Source of the DNA: Toxonevra muliebris
Lineage: Eukaryota; Arthropoda; Insecta; Diptera; Pallopteridae
DNA: 64,000 nt
Assembly (NCBI GenBank): GCA_963691655.1
Contig: OY829330.1
Span: 4,368,793 to 4,432,792, forward strand
Reading direction: 5' to 3'
Positions within the stretch are counted from its first letter, which is position 1. Each line of letters opens with the position of its first letter. The position numbers and the translations under genes are program-made. Below the pieces are notes generated by a model that was not told where the DNA came from, searched no databases, and saw nothing but the letters and a program-made list of their open reading frames with translations. Of this stretch, positions 11,330 to 22,262 are shown piece by piece.

Positions 11330-14010
11330 AAGTTAAACTGAATTTAATTATACTGTGCATAAAATGTAGCAGACTGGAGAAATATCGTTTCTAACTAATT
11401 CGGGGTCAAGGTATTCAGTGGTGATAACCGTTTTTCCCCTGTCTGCAGCGTTTCATACAACATTTTTTTTTGAAGTTTTGGTTGGGGGTATACTACGAAG
11501 TTACATGTTCCTCTTCTTAGTACGGTGGAAATTGGTATTGAGGGGTTTTTTGGCATGGGAAAACTGAGTCTGACATTTATTTGCAGAAAAAAAAACTTTT
11601 AGACATACATAAAAGTGAAAATTTGTATGGGAGGTACCCTTATTTAACATCGAAATAACTTAAATTTTTGTACAGAGCAATTTTTTCGTTAAAAAATTAG
11701 TTTCTAAAAGTTTTAGAACAATCGGTGAAAAAATAAGCATCCAGTTGTCATCATCAGCGATCAAACGTTACTAAATAAGTAGATCAAAACGAAAATTACA
11801 CTATCCGACAAAAATCATATCAAAAAATTGTTAGTTTTGTATCAAAACTTGTTTGTATGCGCGGAAAGTTATAGTAGAATTTTCCGTAGAAAATTTTTCT
11901 CCTACATATTAACTTTTCTGACCCATTACAAGGGTTGATAGAGGGTTAAAATGTTCAAGAAATATGTTGTCCATCAAATTTGTGTAAGAGGGTATGCTGT
12001 CTCCGCCTGGACTATCTTAGCCAGTCACATATCAGCAATCAGATATGCAAATGTTTTCGGCTGTCACCACATGGAGGTGATAGACCACACTTCCATCAGA
12101 TCACTCAATTACGGCACGTATCGAAATACATGTTTGTCCTTTTGAGTGCCTGACAGCCTTACTATAGGTCACTGAACAACAAAAATCTGTAAACTTGGTT
12201 TTAGGAAATATAAACCCAAATTCAAAAAATGTTTTAAATTTTCAGCTTTTATACGCAGTGAGCATGTGTGTGTTTAAAAGTATTTTCTAAAGTAAAAACT
12301 TATTGCACATTGCAAAATAAACATTTATTAATTAAATTAATTCGAGAAAGTACGCAATTTGTGGAATTTATTTGACATTCAACAATAAATACAAATACCT
12401 GTGAGAAAAGCTTTTCACTTTCGGATTACAACAAATGCGCCATTTAATTTCAGCGGAATTTTGTATATTCATTTCAGTCATTAAACCTTTAATATCATTA
12501 CAATAAACAAATGAGTTATCCTCATAAGCAGTAAAATATGGATAAATGAAAACTGGCGTCTTCAGGAACTGGTAACGTTTACTCCACGTTCTAACAAATG
12601 CATCAAAATTTCCGATTTCGATTTAAGTAGTTCCATTTTTCGGACAAGAGCATTCAGATGTTTTATTGACATTAGTTTTGGTCGACTAGTTGTTTCACTA
12701 GGTGTATATTCACAAAAAGATGGATATAGTGTTTCACCAATTTGTGAACACTCTATATTATTGGAGGTTGGGAGTCTTTGTTGTTGTAAATATGGTACCG
12801 GAAGTTCATCACAATGAGGCATAGGAAGCAAAGCTGAAGGTACTCCTTTATATTCAAAATTTCTTGTCCGTGACTGTTTAAATTCAATACAGCTTTAATT
12901 TTTCAAATATAGTTAGTGACTTATTTGAAAAAATAAAGGTCTTAGCCAACGCATTGAAATACACTAACTCAAAATGCAGTTTAAGACTATCTTCAACTTA
13001 CCTATTAAAAAAAAAACATGATTTTCTGAGGGAGTGTGTTTTCCGCATAACATTCCTAGCAAAATCAATCATATTTTTCTGCACAATTATTTGTGGAATT
13101 TGGGTTTATGCTTCCTAAAACCAAGCTTACAGATTTTTGTTGTTCAGTGATCTATAGTAAAATTTGATGGGCAACATATTTCTTGAACATATTTACCCTC
13201 TATCAACCCTTGGGTCAAAAAAGTAACTTTTTCGAAAGGGGCAAAAATGATTCATGTTGGTGGGCGCCAAAGGGTTAATATGTTGGAGGAAAATATTTTA
13301 CGGAAAATTCTACTGTAACTTTCCGCGCATACAAACAAGCTTTGATGCAAAACTAATAGGTTGTCTTATGTCTTCAATCTGTTGGAAATGGGCAGGCCAA
13401 ACAAATTTGATGTAAACTTTTAAAACGCAGAGACCCGTATAATTTTTTTTCCGAGTTCTATCAGAATCCGCTTTCAAAACCTTGTTATTTTTGGAAAATG
13501 AGTTTTTGTCGGATAGTATAATTTTCGTTTTGATCTACTTGTTTAGTAGCATTTGATCGCTGACGATGACAACTGGATTCTCATTTTTTAGCCGATTGTT
13601 CTGAAACTTTTAGAAACTATTTTTTTAACAAATGATGCGTGCAAAAATTTAAGTTATTTCCATGTAAAATAAGGGTACCTCCCATACAAATTTTCCACTT
13701 TTTGGGGATTTTTGACGGTTTTTTGTATGGGAGGTATGTCCAAAATAATTTGTTCCGAAAATAAATGTCAGACTCAGTTTTCCCATGCCGAAAAACCCCT
13801 CATTACCAATTTTCACCGCAATAAGAAGAGGAACATGTAACTTCGTAGTATACCCCTAAATCAAAACTTAAAAAAAAAAATTTTGCATGAAACGCTGCTG
13901 ATAAGGGAAAAAACGGTTTCACTCACCACTGAATTCCTTTGACCCCAAAATAGTTAGAAACAATATGTCTCCCGTCTGCTACAATATAAAATATTTTTTT
14001 TTAATTCGAG
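11330..14010. mobile_element. Long-inverted-repeat element enclosing an uncharacterised protein relic
   Basis: The left arm, about 11330-12240, is the reverse complement of the right arm, about 13080-14010. Shared blocks appear in mirrored order: GTAGCAGAC, GGGGTCAA, CATGTTCCTCTTCTTA, AAAACTGAGTCTGACATTTAT, TTTGTATGGGAGGTACCCTTA, GATCAAAACGAAAATTA, the GCGCGGAAAGTTA region and CACTGAACAACAAAAATCTG. The left arm carries ~190 bp (about 11980-12160) absent from the right, and the right carries extra sequence near 13360-13480, so the arms have diverged by indels. The ~840-bp centre contains a minus-strand coding relic. Exact outer ends and target duplication were not resolved. A foldback-type or long-TIR DNA transposon is the simplest reading. 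Two opposed copies of one repeat is the alternative. Confidence 0.75.
12380..12835 (-). pseudogene. Relic of an uncharacterised arthropod protein family
   Basis: The minus-strand frame 12831-12562 ends with RPKLMSIKHLNALVRKMELL then KSKSEILMHLLERG. A one-base frame change then continues as KRYQFLKTPVFIYPYF, NSFVYCNDIKGLMTEMNIQ and KWRICCNPKVKS, to about 12385. From memory of the family, this matches the block LxxLVRDLxLSKxxAELLxSRL followed by FVYCxDIxGLMxxLGI and WRLFIDSSK. That block occurs in long, repeated, uncharacterised predicted proteins of many insects and other arthropods, whose function I do not know. Only about 150 codons remain. Its place between inverted-repeat arms suggests the family may be transposon-encoded (inference). 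Confidence 0.6.
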
Positions 14011-14402
14011 CACAGTGTTAAGCGGAAATTTTCTTTAACAAATGTGTTTATAAAAGATAAGAAAATATGAAAATCGAAAAACTGAAAGAATCGGATTATC
14101 CAGTGGTTGTCTACGGCTCCATAGCTATTTTTTAACTTTTAATAAAGGACAAACAAATTAATATATAAGCATGAAATTTGGTGTCTTGATTGTGAAAGAC
14201 CTAAGTAACCATAATTTTAAAATCTAGGCTTCAAAGGGTTAACACTTTACAATAACAACAAAAATTTCTGAGTTCGCATATGGTTTTTCTGGAGTTCTTT
14301 TCGGTGCTAATCACGAATCTACAAACACTTTTTTTGAGTCAGGTCGAACTTTTGCGATATCGATGATTTTATGTTTTTTTAGAAATGGTAATCTTTTTTT
14401 TT

Positions 14403-14545
14403 TCAAGGGCAGTTTTTCGAGCCTAGATTTAAGATTTAGATTTTAGTACAGATAAGTTTTTTGAAATACATTTTTTAACGAATTTCTTTTGATCTCCTAA
14501 ATGAAAATAAAATTGTTGTAACATTGGCAATGGGTAAATTTTTCA
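14403..14545 (+). repeat. Dispersed direct repeat, copy 1
   Basis: The segment starting GCAGTTTTTCGAGCCTA and containing ACGAATTTCTTTTGAT and CCTAAATGAAAATAAAATT recurs in the same orientation at 18682-18840 with small indels. It has no coding content. Together with the TTAA-like junctions nearby it is probably part of an old element. Confidence 0.75.
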
Positions 14546-14862
14546 ATTTTTTATCTTTTCTACATGTTTTGTGAGTTTTCACAACGTTTTCAACAAAAAG
14601 AGTTTCCAAAAAAAAAAAAAATTTTCCCCTTTTTGAAAAATTTAGGTCGAAAAAAAAATTTTTTTGTTGAAGCAGTTGTAAAAACTTATAAATCGGGTAG
14701 AGAACTCAAAGAATCGAATAGTTTTCCACGATTTTATTATTACCAATGCCTTTAATTGTTTATAATTATGCAGAAGCATTTTAATTTTTTTTTATGTAAA
14801 TTTGTAGATGATGCATACAAAATCACTATTCTAATTACATATATATATATATATATATATAT

Positions 14863-15497
14863 GGGACATTCTCTGTCAATGGGAGACCCCCACCCTGTCC
14901 AAAAATGGTTAAAGTATTTTAGGCCATGTTTGGGCTCAAATGAAAGCCTATTATCTCTAACATATGAATGAAAAATGAAGAATAAGTTTTTTGACACGAA
15001 AAAAGTTGTTTTGGGATTTTTCATTTTTTGAGGTTAGGGACGACATGTAACATTTTTCGTGGAAAACAATATTATATTCATAATCATCAGCTGAAACTAC
15101 ACAAAAATAAGCTTTTCCCGTCGTTCTATGATGACTTTTGTAAGCGTAAGACCCGAAAAACAGCCTTTGTGGAACTTTTTTGACGTTAGGGGCAACACGT
15201 GACATTTCCCATAGAAATTAATATTAGATTCATATTCAGCAAAAAAAATTTACGAAATAAGGCTTTATATGTTTTTTTATGATGACTTGGGTAAACGTAC
15301 GCTTGATAAAACTATTATTTAAAGGTGAGGTGGTAGACTTGCAGCCGCTATATTGGTCCGCCATCATGCAAAATAAAAAAAGGCCTTATTGCATTCGAAA
15401 CAAGAGATAATAAGCTTTCATTTGAGCCCAAACATGCCCTAAAACACCTTAACCAATTTTGGACAGGGGGTGGTCTCCCATTGACAGAGAATGTCCC
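14863..15497. mobile_element. MITE with ~100-bp terminal inverted repeats seated in a (TA)n tract
   Basis: The left end GGGACATTCTCTGTCAATGG (14863) is mirrored at 15497; the inverted match continues about 100 bp inward through GACCCCCACCCTGTCC and TTTGGGCTCAAATGAAAGC. Both ends abut ATATAT tracts, so a TA or TATA target is likely but cannot be measured. The interior holds a ~110-bp sequence repeated twice head to tail (about 15030-15152 and 15180-15305; GGTTAGGGACGACATGTAAC versus CGTTAGGGGCAACACGTGAC). No open frame is meaningful. Confidence 0.85.
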
Positions 15498-15809
15498 ATA
15501 TATATATACTAGCTATTTTTTCATAGAATGCAATTGAGAAATAACGTTTTTTAGAGACGTACCAAAAATTAATACTGATATATTCCATAGCTAAAACTCA
15601 GATTACATAGGAGATGCCATGTCCCCTTTTTCCAATTTCACAGACCTTTTTCCTGCGGCATTACACTGCCAATTAACATCCTTGTACTAAATCTCTGGTT
15701 GTGGAGATATACCCAAAAATTATTTGAGTTATTGATGGGCATATGTCCATGAAATCAAGTTACGAATTTATATAATAGTAGAAAAAAAAAATAATTATTT
15801 GTATAAAAA

Positions 15810-16085
15810 AAGAATCGCTTGGCGGTTCACCTGTGTGGGATTCGAACTCACGACACCAAAAAAAACTCATAATTTCATTGCACAACCACAAATTTACCTT
15901 CCTTTTTATATTCACCTTTGTCGGTATTTGTTTTTTGTTGTATATTTATTTTTTTTTCCACCACATTGATAAAAAAAAAATATATTGAAAAAAAAAAATT
16001 ATTTGGTCCCGCTTCAAGTGGGATTCGAACTCACTATTCCACAACTCTTTCCTACAACCACTACTTTACCTTCCCTTCTAACCAA
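15810..16085 (-). repeat. Two tandem tRNA-like SINE-type segments
   Basis: Two segments about 190 bp apart each contain, on the minus strand, a GTTCGAATCCCAC box-B-like motif of a tRNA T-arm (15839-15851 and 16019-16031). On the plus strand both are followed by similar CACAACCACAAATTTACCTTCC / CCACTACTTTACCTTCC ends. Neither forms a full cloverleaf. They are read as decayed tRNA-derived SINE heads. Confidence 0.5.
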
Positions 16086-17510
16086 CACATCATCATCCAC
16101 ACACCACTATGAAATACCGTGATTAAATTAGTAATATGTAGTTACATTCATGCAAATGAAAAAAAATTTCAAACGCAGAGCTCATACGCATTCTTTTCTG
16201 CTTTGTGTTTGTGTGGTGGAAATCACAGCTAGCGAAGTAAAAAAATCTTTGGTTTTGATTCTAGGAAAAACATAAATATTTACAATAACAAATTTAAGGG
16301 GAACACATTTTTAATATAAAAATGCATTTTACAGGTAAACTATTAACTTTAGATATATGCCACCACTGACTTTTTTAGCAACGATAAGATCTATAATCTT
16401 TCAATACATAATTTTTATGTACCTCTTATAGTTAAAGCAGTATTTTGCATTAAGTAGCTAAATTTTATAAAAAAGCTGACTTTGGTCCAAATAATGGTCT
16501 ATATTAAAGAAACTATTTAAAATTAACTTAAAATAAATATCGACTTAACTCGACAAATGTCAAAAGCAATTACATACTAAATTTCATGACAATCCGTTAA
16601 CAGAGCTCTATTTTATATATATATAGATATTTTTCAATTGACTTGGATATATGATAAACAACACAAAATGTTAAGTTATGGAAGGCAATTAATGAGTAAT
16701 TCAATATTGACTGAACTATAGACAGAATGTAACATATATTTCGAACAAAATCATCATCGAGACATATTAATCGATAATTGCTCAGAAGATATTTAAATGT
16801 GTATATTAAATATCTGATAATATGTACATACAAAGCAACAGCTGCGGCAACAAAACAACTAAAAATACAGTAACGAAAATAACAATCTAAATTTAATTCT
16901 ACTGGAAACAAATCCAAAAAAAATCATCGTACTTTGACATACATACAGATTACTTTAAATTAGTGATTTAAAACAAAGTTACCCAATACATACTTGCATA
17001 GTCCAACATTATTAAAAAATCGCATTATCCTTGTAAATAATATTTGTTAAAAAATGTTGTTGTATACCAACTATACCATGGAATAAAAAATTTTATTCGT
17101 AAAAAAAGCAAAAAGTTTTTATCAGATATAATCCCTAAGGAAGAAGAAAAATGTTTTTAAGTTTCTGCATTCAAAATGTTTAACCCAGAAGTAAGTAAAA
17201 ATCGGTCAAAAATTTCAAAAATTTGTTTTTTCGATCTTCGAAAGTACTTTTTTGTTTTGTACAATGAGCGATTTGAAAAAATTTCCATTATCAAATAAAT
17301 ATCTTTCAAATTGATTGAAAAATTTTCAATCTTTCAATTTTTTTAAGAATTTTTCAATCTTTCAATGATGAAAATTTTATGATCGAAATAAATTTAAATC
17401 ATTGAGCGAAATAAAAAAATGATGAAAATATTTAAAATATTTAAATTGTAGAAACACATCGAGAATACTTTTGTAATCTATTTGAACTGTTTGTTTATTT
17501 ACTTTAACCC
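16086..17510. other. AT-rich intergenic, no gene recognised
   Basis: No coding or repeat-boundary signal apart from homopolymer runs and a degenerate TTTTTCAATCTTTCAAT direct repeat near 17325-17368. The frame at 16597-16917 (minus) has no recognisable motif. Confidence 0.5.
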
Positions 17511-18681
17511 TTACGGTACCACAATGACACCGGTTTCACAAGAATAATTTTTGGGATTTTTTAAAAACTATCCAATCAATTTTGGAAAGATGGTTCTTTA
17601 ATTCAATTAAAAAAATTTGCAAATACTGTAGCTGATCACAGTGAAAAAATTTCGTGTTTTTTTTTTGTTAATTTGAATTCGCTCATCATTTTTACAAAAT
17701 TTGTCCAAATACACCAAATTTTTAACATGCTATTGCTAATTACTTCAGCATGATTTCCCATATTTTTAAATTTTTATTTACCTTTATCGAAATACAAGTT
17801 TTGCTATGGGTCACCGGTTACCCTAAGATCTTTAAAGGAAACATTTTTAAGAATTTTTCACAATGAAATGGTGGTCGAGGAATGTGAATCTCTACTCTGT
17901 TTTCCTCTATGTGTTCTAGTTTTCTTACGGTCAAGCAAGGATTAAGTAAAGAATCAATACTGAATTCCTTTGTCTATCTTTAAAAAAATATCTAATAAAA
18001 ATGTACAGAAAAAGTTTATTAAAAGAGTCCAATTGAGGGCCACATGCTCACCGGTAACCCATGAAATTTCAGACCTTCAGAGGCACAAAATGTCTGTTTT
18101 GATCAAAAATTGTAACCAGAAATTGGGGTCAGACAATATGATTTCCGATTCGGTTTTGCGCTATCTCCTCTTGATTCCTTACGGTCCCGAAAGGGTTTAC
18201 AAAAATGTTACTTTGGAAGAATACGAGTTTTTCTGATCACATGCTATTTGTGGACGTTACTATTACTTTTGACATCGCTATAATGAGTTTACGAAAGTGA
18301 TGGTGCGTTATATAAAGAATGTCTGCAAGACACTCCTCCAGGAATATAAAAAAAGTAATTCCTTTAAGAATAACATCGTGTAAATATGAAATTCCAAGAT
18401 CTAGTGTGTATATAGTAAAAAAATATCAATCTAAAAACCGTAATTCAGTCGACAAAAGGCGTTCGTTAAAAAAGGGCGATCATGCAGAAACGGAAAGAGA
18501 CCTTTACGAACAATTTTCAAGCCATTTTGTGTCATTCTGAAAGCAAAGCAATTGTAATTTAAAAAACATTAAAAAGCGTAAAGTTCGTCTACGCAAACTG
18601 TCTGGAGACAAGTTGTCGGCGGACGAGGAGTTAGTGAGCCTATGCATTAATTGATTCGTTAAGGTGGTCTTCTACTTTGAT
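17511..18681 (+). other. Possible decayed coding segment of unknown family
   Basis: TTAA followed by CCCTTACGGTACC near 17512 looks like a TTAA-type element end. Downstream, 17970-18236 gives 88 codons including KKFIKRVQLRATCSPVTHE and IPYGPERVYKNVTLEEYEFF. After stops, 18319-18540 and then LRKLSGDKLSADEELVSLC (about 18590-18650) continue in various frames with non-random composition. I do not recognise the family. The frames are interrupted and lack a clear start. A decayed DNA-transposon gene is one possibility and chance frames another. Confidence 0.3.
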
Positions 18682-18840
18682 GGCAGTTTTTCGAGCCTAT
18701 TTTTAGATTTTTTTTCGCTTTTATTTATATAAATTAAAAGTTTTTTGAAATATATTTTCAAACGAATTTCTTTTGATGTCCTAAATAAAAATAAAATTAT
18801 TGTAACATTGACTGTGGTTCGACAGTTCGTTTTTTCAGAA
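18682..18840 (+). repeat. Dispersed direct repeat, copy 2
   Basis: Partner of 14403-14545, same orientation, sharing GCAGTTTTTCGAGCCTA, AGTTTTTTGAAATA and ACGAATTTCTTTTGATGTCC. The two copies have diverged by short insertions. Confidence 0.75.
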
Positions 18841-19730
18841 TTTCAATTTTTATCAAAATGGTGGCCGTCTTCTTAAAAAAAAAAAAAATGCTTTCATTTT
18901 AAGTTCTTATAATTTAAAATAACTTCACAACGCCTATGATGAAACTTAAAAATTAAACGAAACGTTGGGCAAATAATGAAATAAAATTTATCCTTTTATT
19001 TGCATTAAATCACATTTGACCACAAAGCCTAAGAAAACCTATAAAAATCTTTCATTACCATTTTTTGTGTTATAAAAAGCTGTAAAAATAGAACTACACA
19101 ATATTTTGAAAAACCGAACGATCGAACCATTAACATTGCACGGCGGTCCCATAGCGATTCACAGTGATTTGATCCTATACAACGACGCACAGTGGTTTCA
19201 CTGCCGAAAAAATCATTTTTTTGACATTTTAGAAATTTTTTTCTTAATTTCTATTCAAAAATATTTCATTAGCATATTAAAAAAAAATTGGAGGGATTAG
19301 TTCATTAAATAATTGCGGGTAAGTTGTCGAAGTTGATGACTGCGAAATATTCTAATATATAAAAATGTAAATAATAATTTCTTAGCAAAATAACAAAAAC
19401 AAAAGTGGCTGCGGATAGCTGTGGATCCCATTTTTATTAACAAAATACTAAATGTATATCGGGTAAAAACTGTATGAAAATGTGAGTATTTGTGGTGTTA
19501 GTGTACTATTAAGAGTTAGAAGTTTTTTGTCAAAAACAAAAAAATATGAATTAAAATGAAATGTTGAAACAGTTAAAACCATTTTTTATGATACTTAACT
19601 CAGTATCTTGACTGTAACGGATTTTAGAGCTATTTCAGTTTTACTGTTGTGACAGTTGACCGATCACGCCCATTTTCATAATTTTTCTTTTCCACTAGTG
19701 ACTCATGCCAAAAATCTCACCGCCTCCCAG
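18841..19730. other. AT-rich intergenic, no gene recognised
   Basis: No domain is recognisable. The 64-codon frame at 19106-19300 has no family resemblance. Confidence 0.45.
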
Positions 19731-19753
19731 AGAGGTGCCCATCCTAGGGTTAA
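19731..19753. repeat. TTAA-flanked element end (outward partner of the next element)
   Basis: AGAGGTGCCCATCCTAGGG followed by TTAA (19750-19753) is the right-end form of the terminal sequence that opens the piggyBac-like element at 19928, so an older, left-truncated relative lies to its left. The left end of that copy was not found. Confidence 0.6.
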
Positions 19754-20264
19754 GGAAATTTTGTTGTTGTTATTTTTTACCTAAGATTTAAAAAGGTGAA
19801 AACTCTGCATTGTTTCTGAAGTTAAGTATTTTTGAAAATACGAAAACTGAAAATTGACGAATTATGTGAGAAAAAATCTAGAAAATATGTATGTAAAAAT
19901 AGGGTCTTAAATTTATCCTCAATTTAACCCTTCGATGGGCACCTCTTTAGGAGGCGCTAACATAGCCTCCTGGGCCTAATTAGGCCCACGTGAATAAAAC
20001 GATAGTTATGACCTATTACAACATGTTATTACGCGAAATTTATACAGGGTTTTCTTCACTAAATATTCTGCTATAGTTTGGTAAAAATAAGCACCTTTTT
20101 AGAAAGCATCCTAAGAAAAAAATTAACTTTTAAAATCGATCTGAATTACCAACATGCGTTTTTCTACTTGATGCGAATTACAAGCAAATGCTTGCATAAT
20201 TACAAAATTTAGGAAAACTGTATAGTTTTAATTAATGAAAGTTATTTGGTTGTAATTTAGATAT

Positions 20265-20490
20265 AATAGGTGATTATTATTATTATTATTATTTGAAGGA
20301 AGGACGACTCGAAAGTCAGGCACTGCGACCTATAAGATCTTTTGTACCAAAGCCCCAAGAAAGAAAGAAAGAAAGGAAAGGAAAAAGAAAGATAGATAAG
20401 AAACATACCCAAGCCGAGAATCGAACTCGGGTCTCCAGAAACAAGAGTCTGGCACTCTTCCACTAGACCACAGTGGCGATGGTAGGACCT
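20265..20490 (-). repeat. tRNA-derived SINE with (AAT)n tail
   Basis: The minus-strand head is tRNA-like: GTGGTCTAGTGGAAGAGTGCC (box A and D-arm), a CCAGA/TCTGG anticodon stem whose loop reads CTT at the anticodon positions (Lys-like), and a perfect CCGAG-TTCGATT-CTCGG T-arm. Acceptor halves do not pair, so it is not a tRNA gene. A CTTT-rich body follows and the element ends in an AAT-repeat tail (about 20272-20294), usual for SINE 3' ends. It lies directly downstream of the other SINE. Confidence 0.75.
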
Positions 20491-20529
20491 ACAGTTTAAC
20501 GCCGATTCCGAACGGCTATGTGGCAATTT

Positions 20530-20730
20530 TTTATCAGCTCGGTGGTTTTGCCATTACCAACCAAGGTATGCAGTAGTACACATTCTTATAATTCTCATCC
20601 ACTTCATATCGATAGTGAATTTAAGAAGTTTATGAGAATTAACCACCAGACCAAGACGGGAATCGAACCCGCAACCTTCTGGATGAAAGTCTAGTGCACT
20701 ATCCACTAGATTGTCGAGGTCGTAATAGGT
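20530..20730 (-). repeat. tRNA-derived SINE, family shared with the copy at 63.7 kb
   Basis: The minus-strand head contains TCTAGTGGATAGTGCACTAG and GGGTTCGATTCCCGTCTTGG, tRNA box A- and B-like motifs used as an internal RNA polymerase III promoter. The body, through ACTATCGATATGAAG, AGAATTATAAGAA and TTGGTTGGTAATGG, matches the plus-strand copy at 63706-63885. The two define a SINE family of about 190 bp. Confidence 0.8.
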
Positions 20731-20989
20731 GATGTTTGGAGGTTATTTGGATTGACCCTTTGTTTAGAGAGTTTTTGTGGAATTTGAGTTCAAAGTTTAA
20801 ATAAACTTGAAAATTTTTTTTAATTAAATTTTGCGTTTTTAAATCTAAAAATATTTGTTTTTATTGAAATATTAATTGAAATCAATAGCGTTTCTTAGTG
20901 TTATACCAATTTTGGAACTAACAAGTAATTTTTTATATATTTCATAGTTCACCAGTTCATGGACTAGGAGATCCAAATTTTATTACTTC

Positions 20990-21734
20990 ACGCAAAGAAA
21001 AAAAAACGTTTATCGCCCGTTTGTGGAGAATATATTACTTTTACGCTGAACAAAAACGTTTCTGAGGAACGTTGCCGTTTTTGCAGAAACCAAAACCGTT
21101 TTCTGTAAAAGATTAACAATTTTATGATGAACGAAAATTCGTTCACGATAAAAGTAAGGCAATTTTCTTTTCTGGCAAATGAAAAAAACGTTTCTGCTAA
21201 ACGAAAGTCCAACTCCCTTCTCTTTTTATTTTCGTTTTCCTCTGATCTCGCTGTCGTCGCAAAAAGAAGCAGCAGTGACGCTTACATTCAAACTCCACAC
21301 AACAACAAATCAACTCAACATAACGGGAAGTATCATTTGTCAACGCATGGTTGAAGAATTTTAATTATTTCATCACATTTCTTTTTGTCTATAGACAGTG
21401 TGCGGTGTTTATAAAAAACAAATAAAAGTATGTGATTTATAATAAATAATACAAGAATTGTAATAACATAATTTTAAGTGAATTTCATACACTTTTTCTA
21501 GTTTTTAATCAGAAAATGTTATTTAAACAAAAACCACAATATAATGCCAATGCAAACGTTTTTAGTTCATCGTAAAAGAACTGAACCGTTTATGATGAAT
21601 AAATGTTCGTTCATGGCAACCGAATACAGTCGTTTATGATAAATAAATGTTCGTTCATTATGAAAACATTCCATGAACGAAGTTCGTTTAGTGAAAATTT
21701 CGTTTCTAAGAAACGAACTTTTTCTTTGCGTGTT
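20990..21734. mobile_element. Foldback-like element with GTTCG/CGTTT subterminal motifs
   Basis: The ends mirror each other: CACGCAAAGAAAAA at 20990 and its reverse complement ending at 21734. Inward of both ends the motifs AAACG, GAACG, CGTTCATT and TTTATGATGAA recur in both orientations (about 21000-21230 and 21560-21725), giving a complex secondary structure. No transposase frame is present; the frames at 21124-21364 and 21567-21858 are shadows of the repeats. Flanks TATTACTT and TTTAGCTT are only loosely alike, so a hAT-type 8-bp duplication is possible but unproven. It is nested inside the piggyBac-like element. Confidence 0.7.
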
Positions 21735-22262
21735 TAGCTTGATATTCGAAGATATTGGATTTTTGCAAAAATTTTTGCAACGCCTACTTTTGGATACGGT
21801 CACATTTTATAGCCCACAACTTTACATACATACTAGTGAATCTCTACACCAAATTTGACTAAGATCAGCCAAACGGTTTATGATTACATAAGGAAAACAC
21901 ATAGATTTGGAAATAATTTGCATGTATGTGTGTGTATGTATTTACGCATACATACAAACCTTTTTTATATATATATATTTTCCTTGAACCCCAAAATTAC
22001 ATCGCGCGTCTAAATAAACCACAAATTCAAAATAATTTGCTATAAATTTTGCAATAACAAAAATAGACACCTGGGCCTATTTACAAAAATTTTGCTCTAC
22101 CAACTTATTCCGATCGAAACAAATTTTACTTCTTTGTGCTCAGAAGCACATTGGCGCAAGAAGTCATGGAGTTTCAGATAGATTCATCCAGAAACAAAAA
22201 AGATATACATGTTTAAATTCAAAATGGGTCTAATTAGGCCCAGGTGCCCATCCTATAGTTAA

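Larger units (their letters stand above)
19928..22258. mobile_element. piggyBac-like element with TTAA target duplication, carrying nested insertions
   Basis: TTAA (19924-19927) is followed by CCCTTCGATGGGCACCT. The right end, read on the reverse strand from 22258, is CTATAGGATGGGCACCTGG followed outward by TTAA (22259-22262). Both subterminal regions contain a GGCCTAATTAGGCC-type palindrome. TTAA duplication with CC-starting ends is the piggyBac hallmark. No piggyBac transposase was readable. The interior has been invaded by two SINEs (20265-20730) and a foldback element (20990-21734). The right 520 bp (21735-22258) is present again, inverted, at 40395-42062. Confidence 0.75.

Noticed and set aside
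20400..20475. Functional tRNA-Lys gene on the minus strand
   Set aside because: The T-arm and anticodon arm pair well, but the acceptor halves do not pair and a SINE body and AAT tail follow. It is a tRNA-derived SINE.
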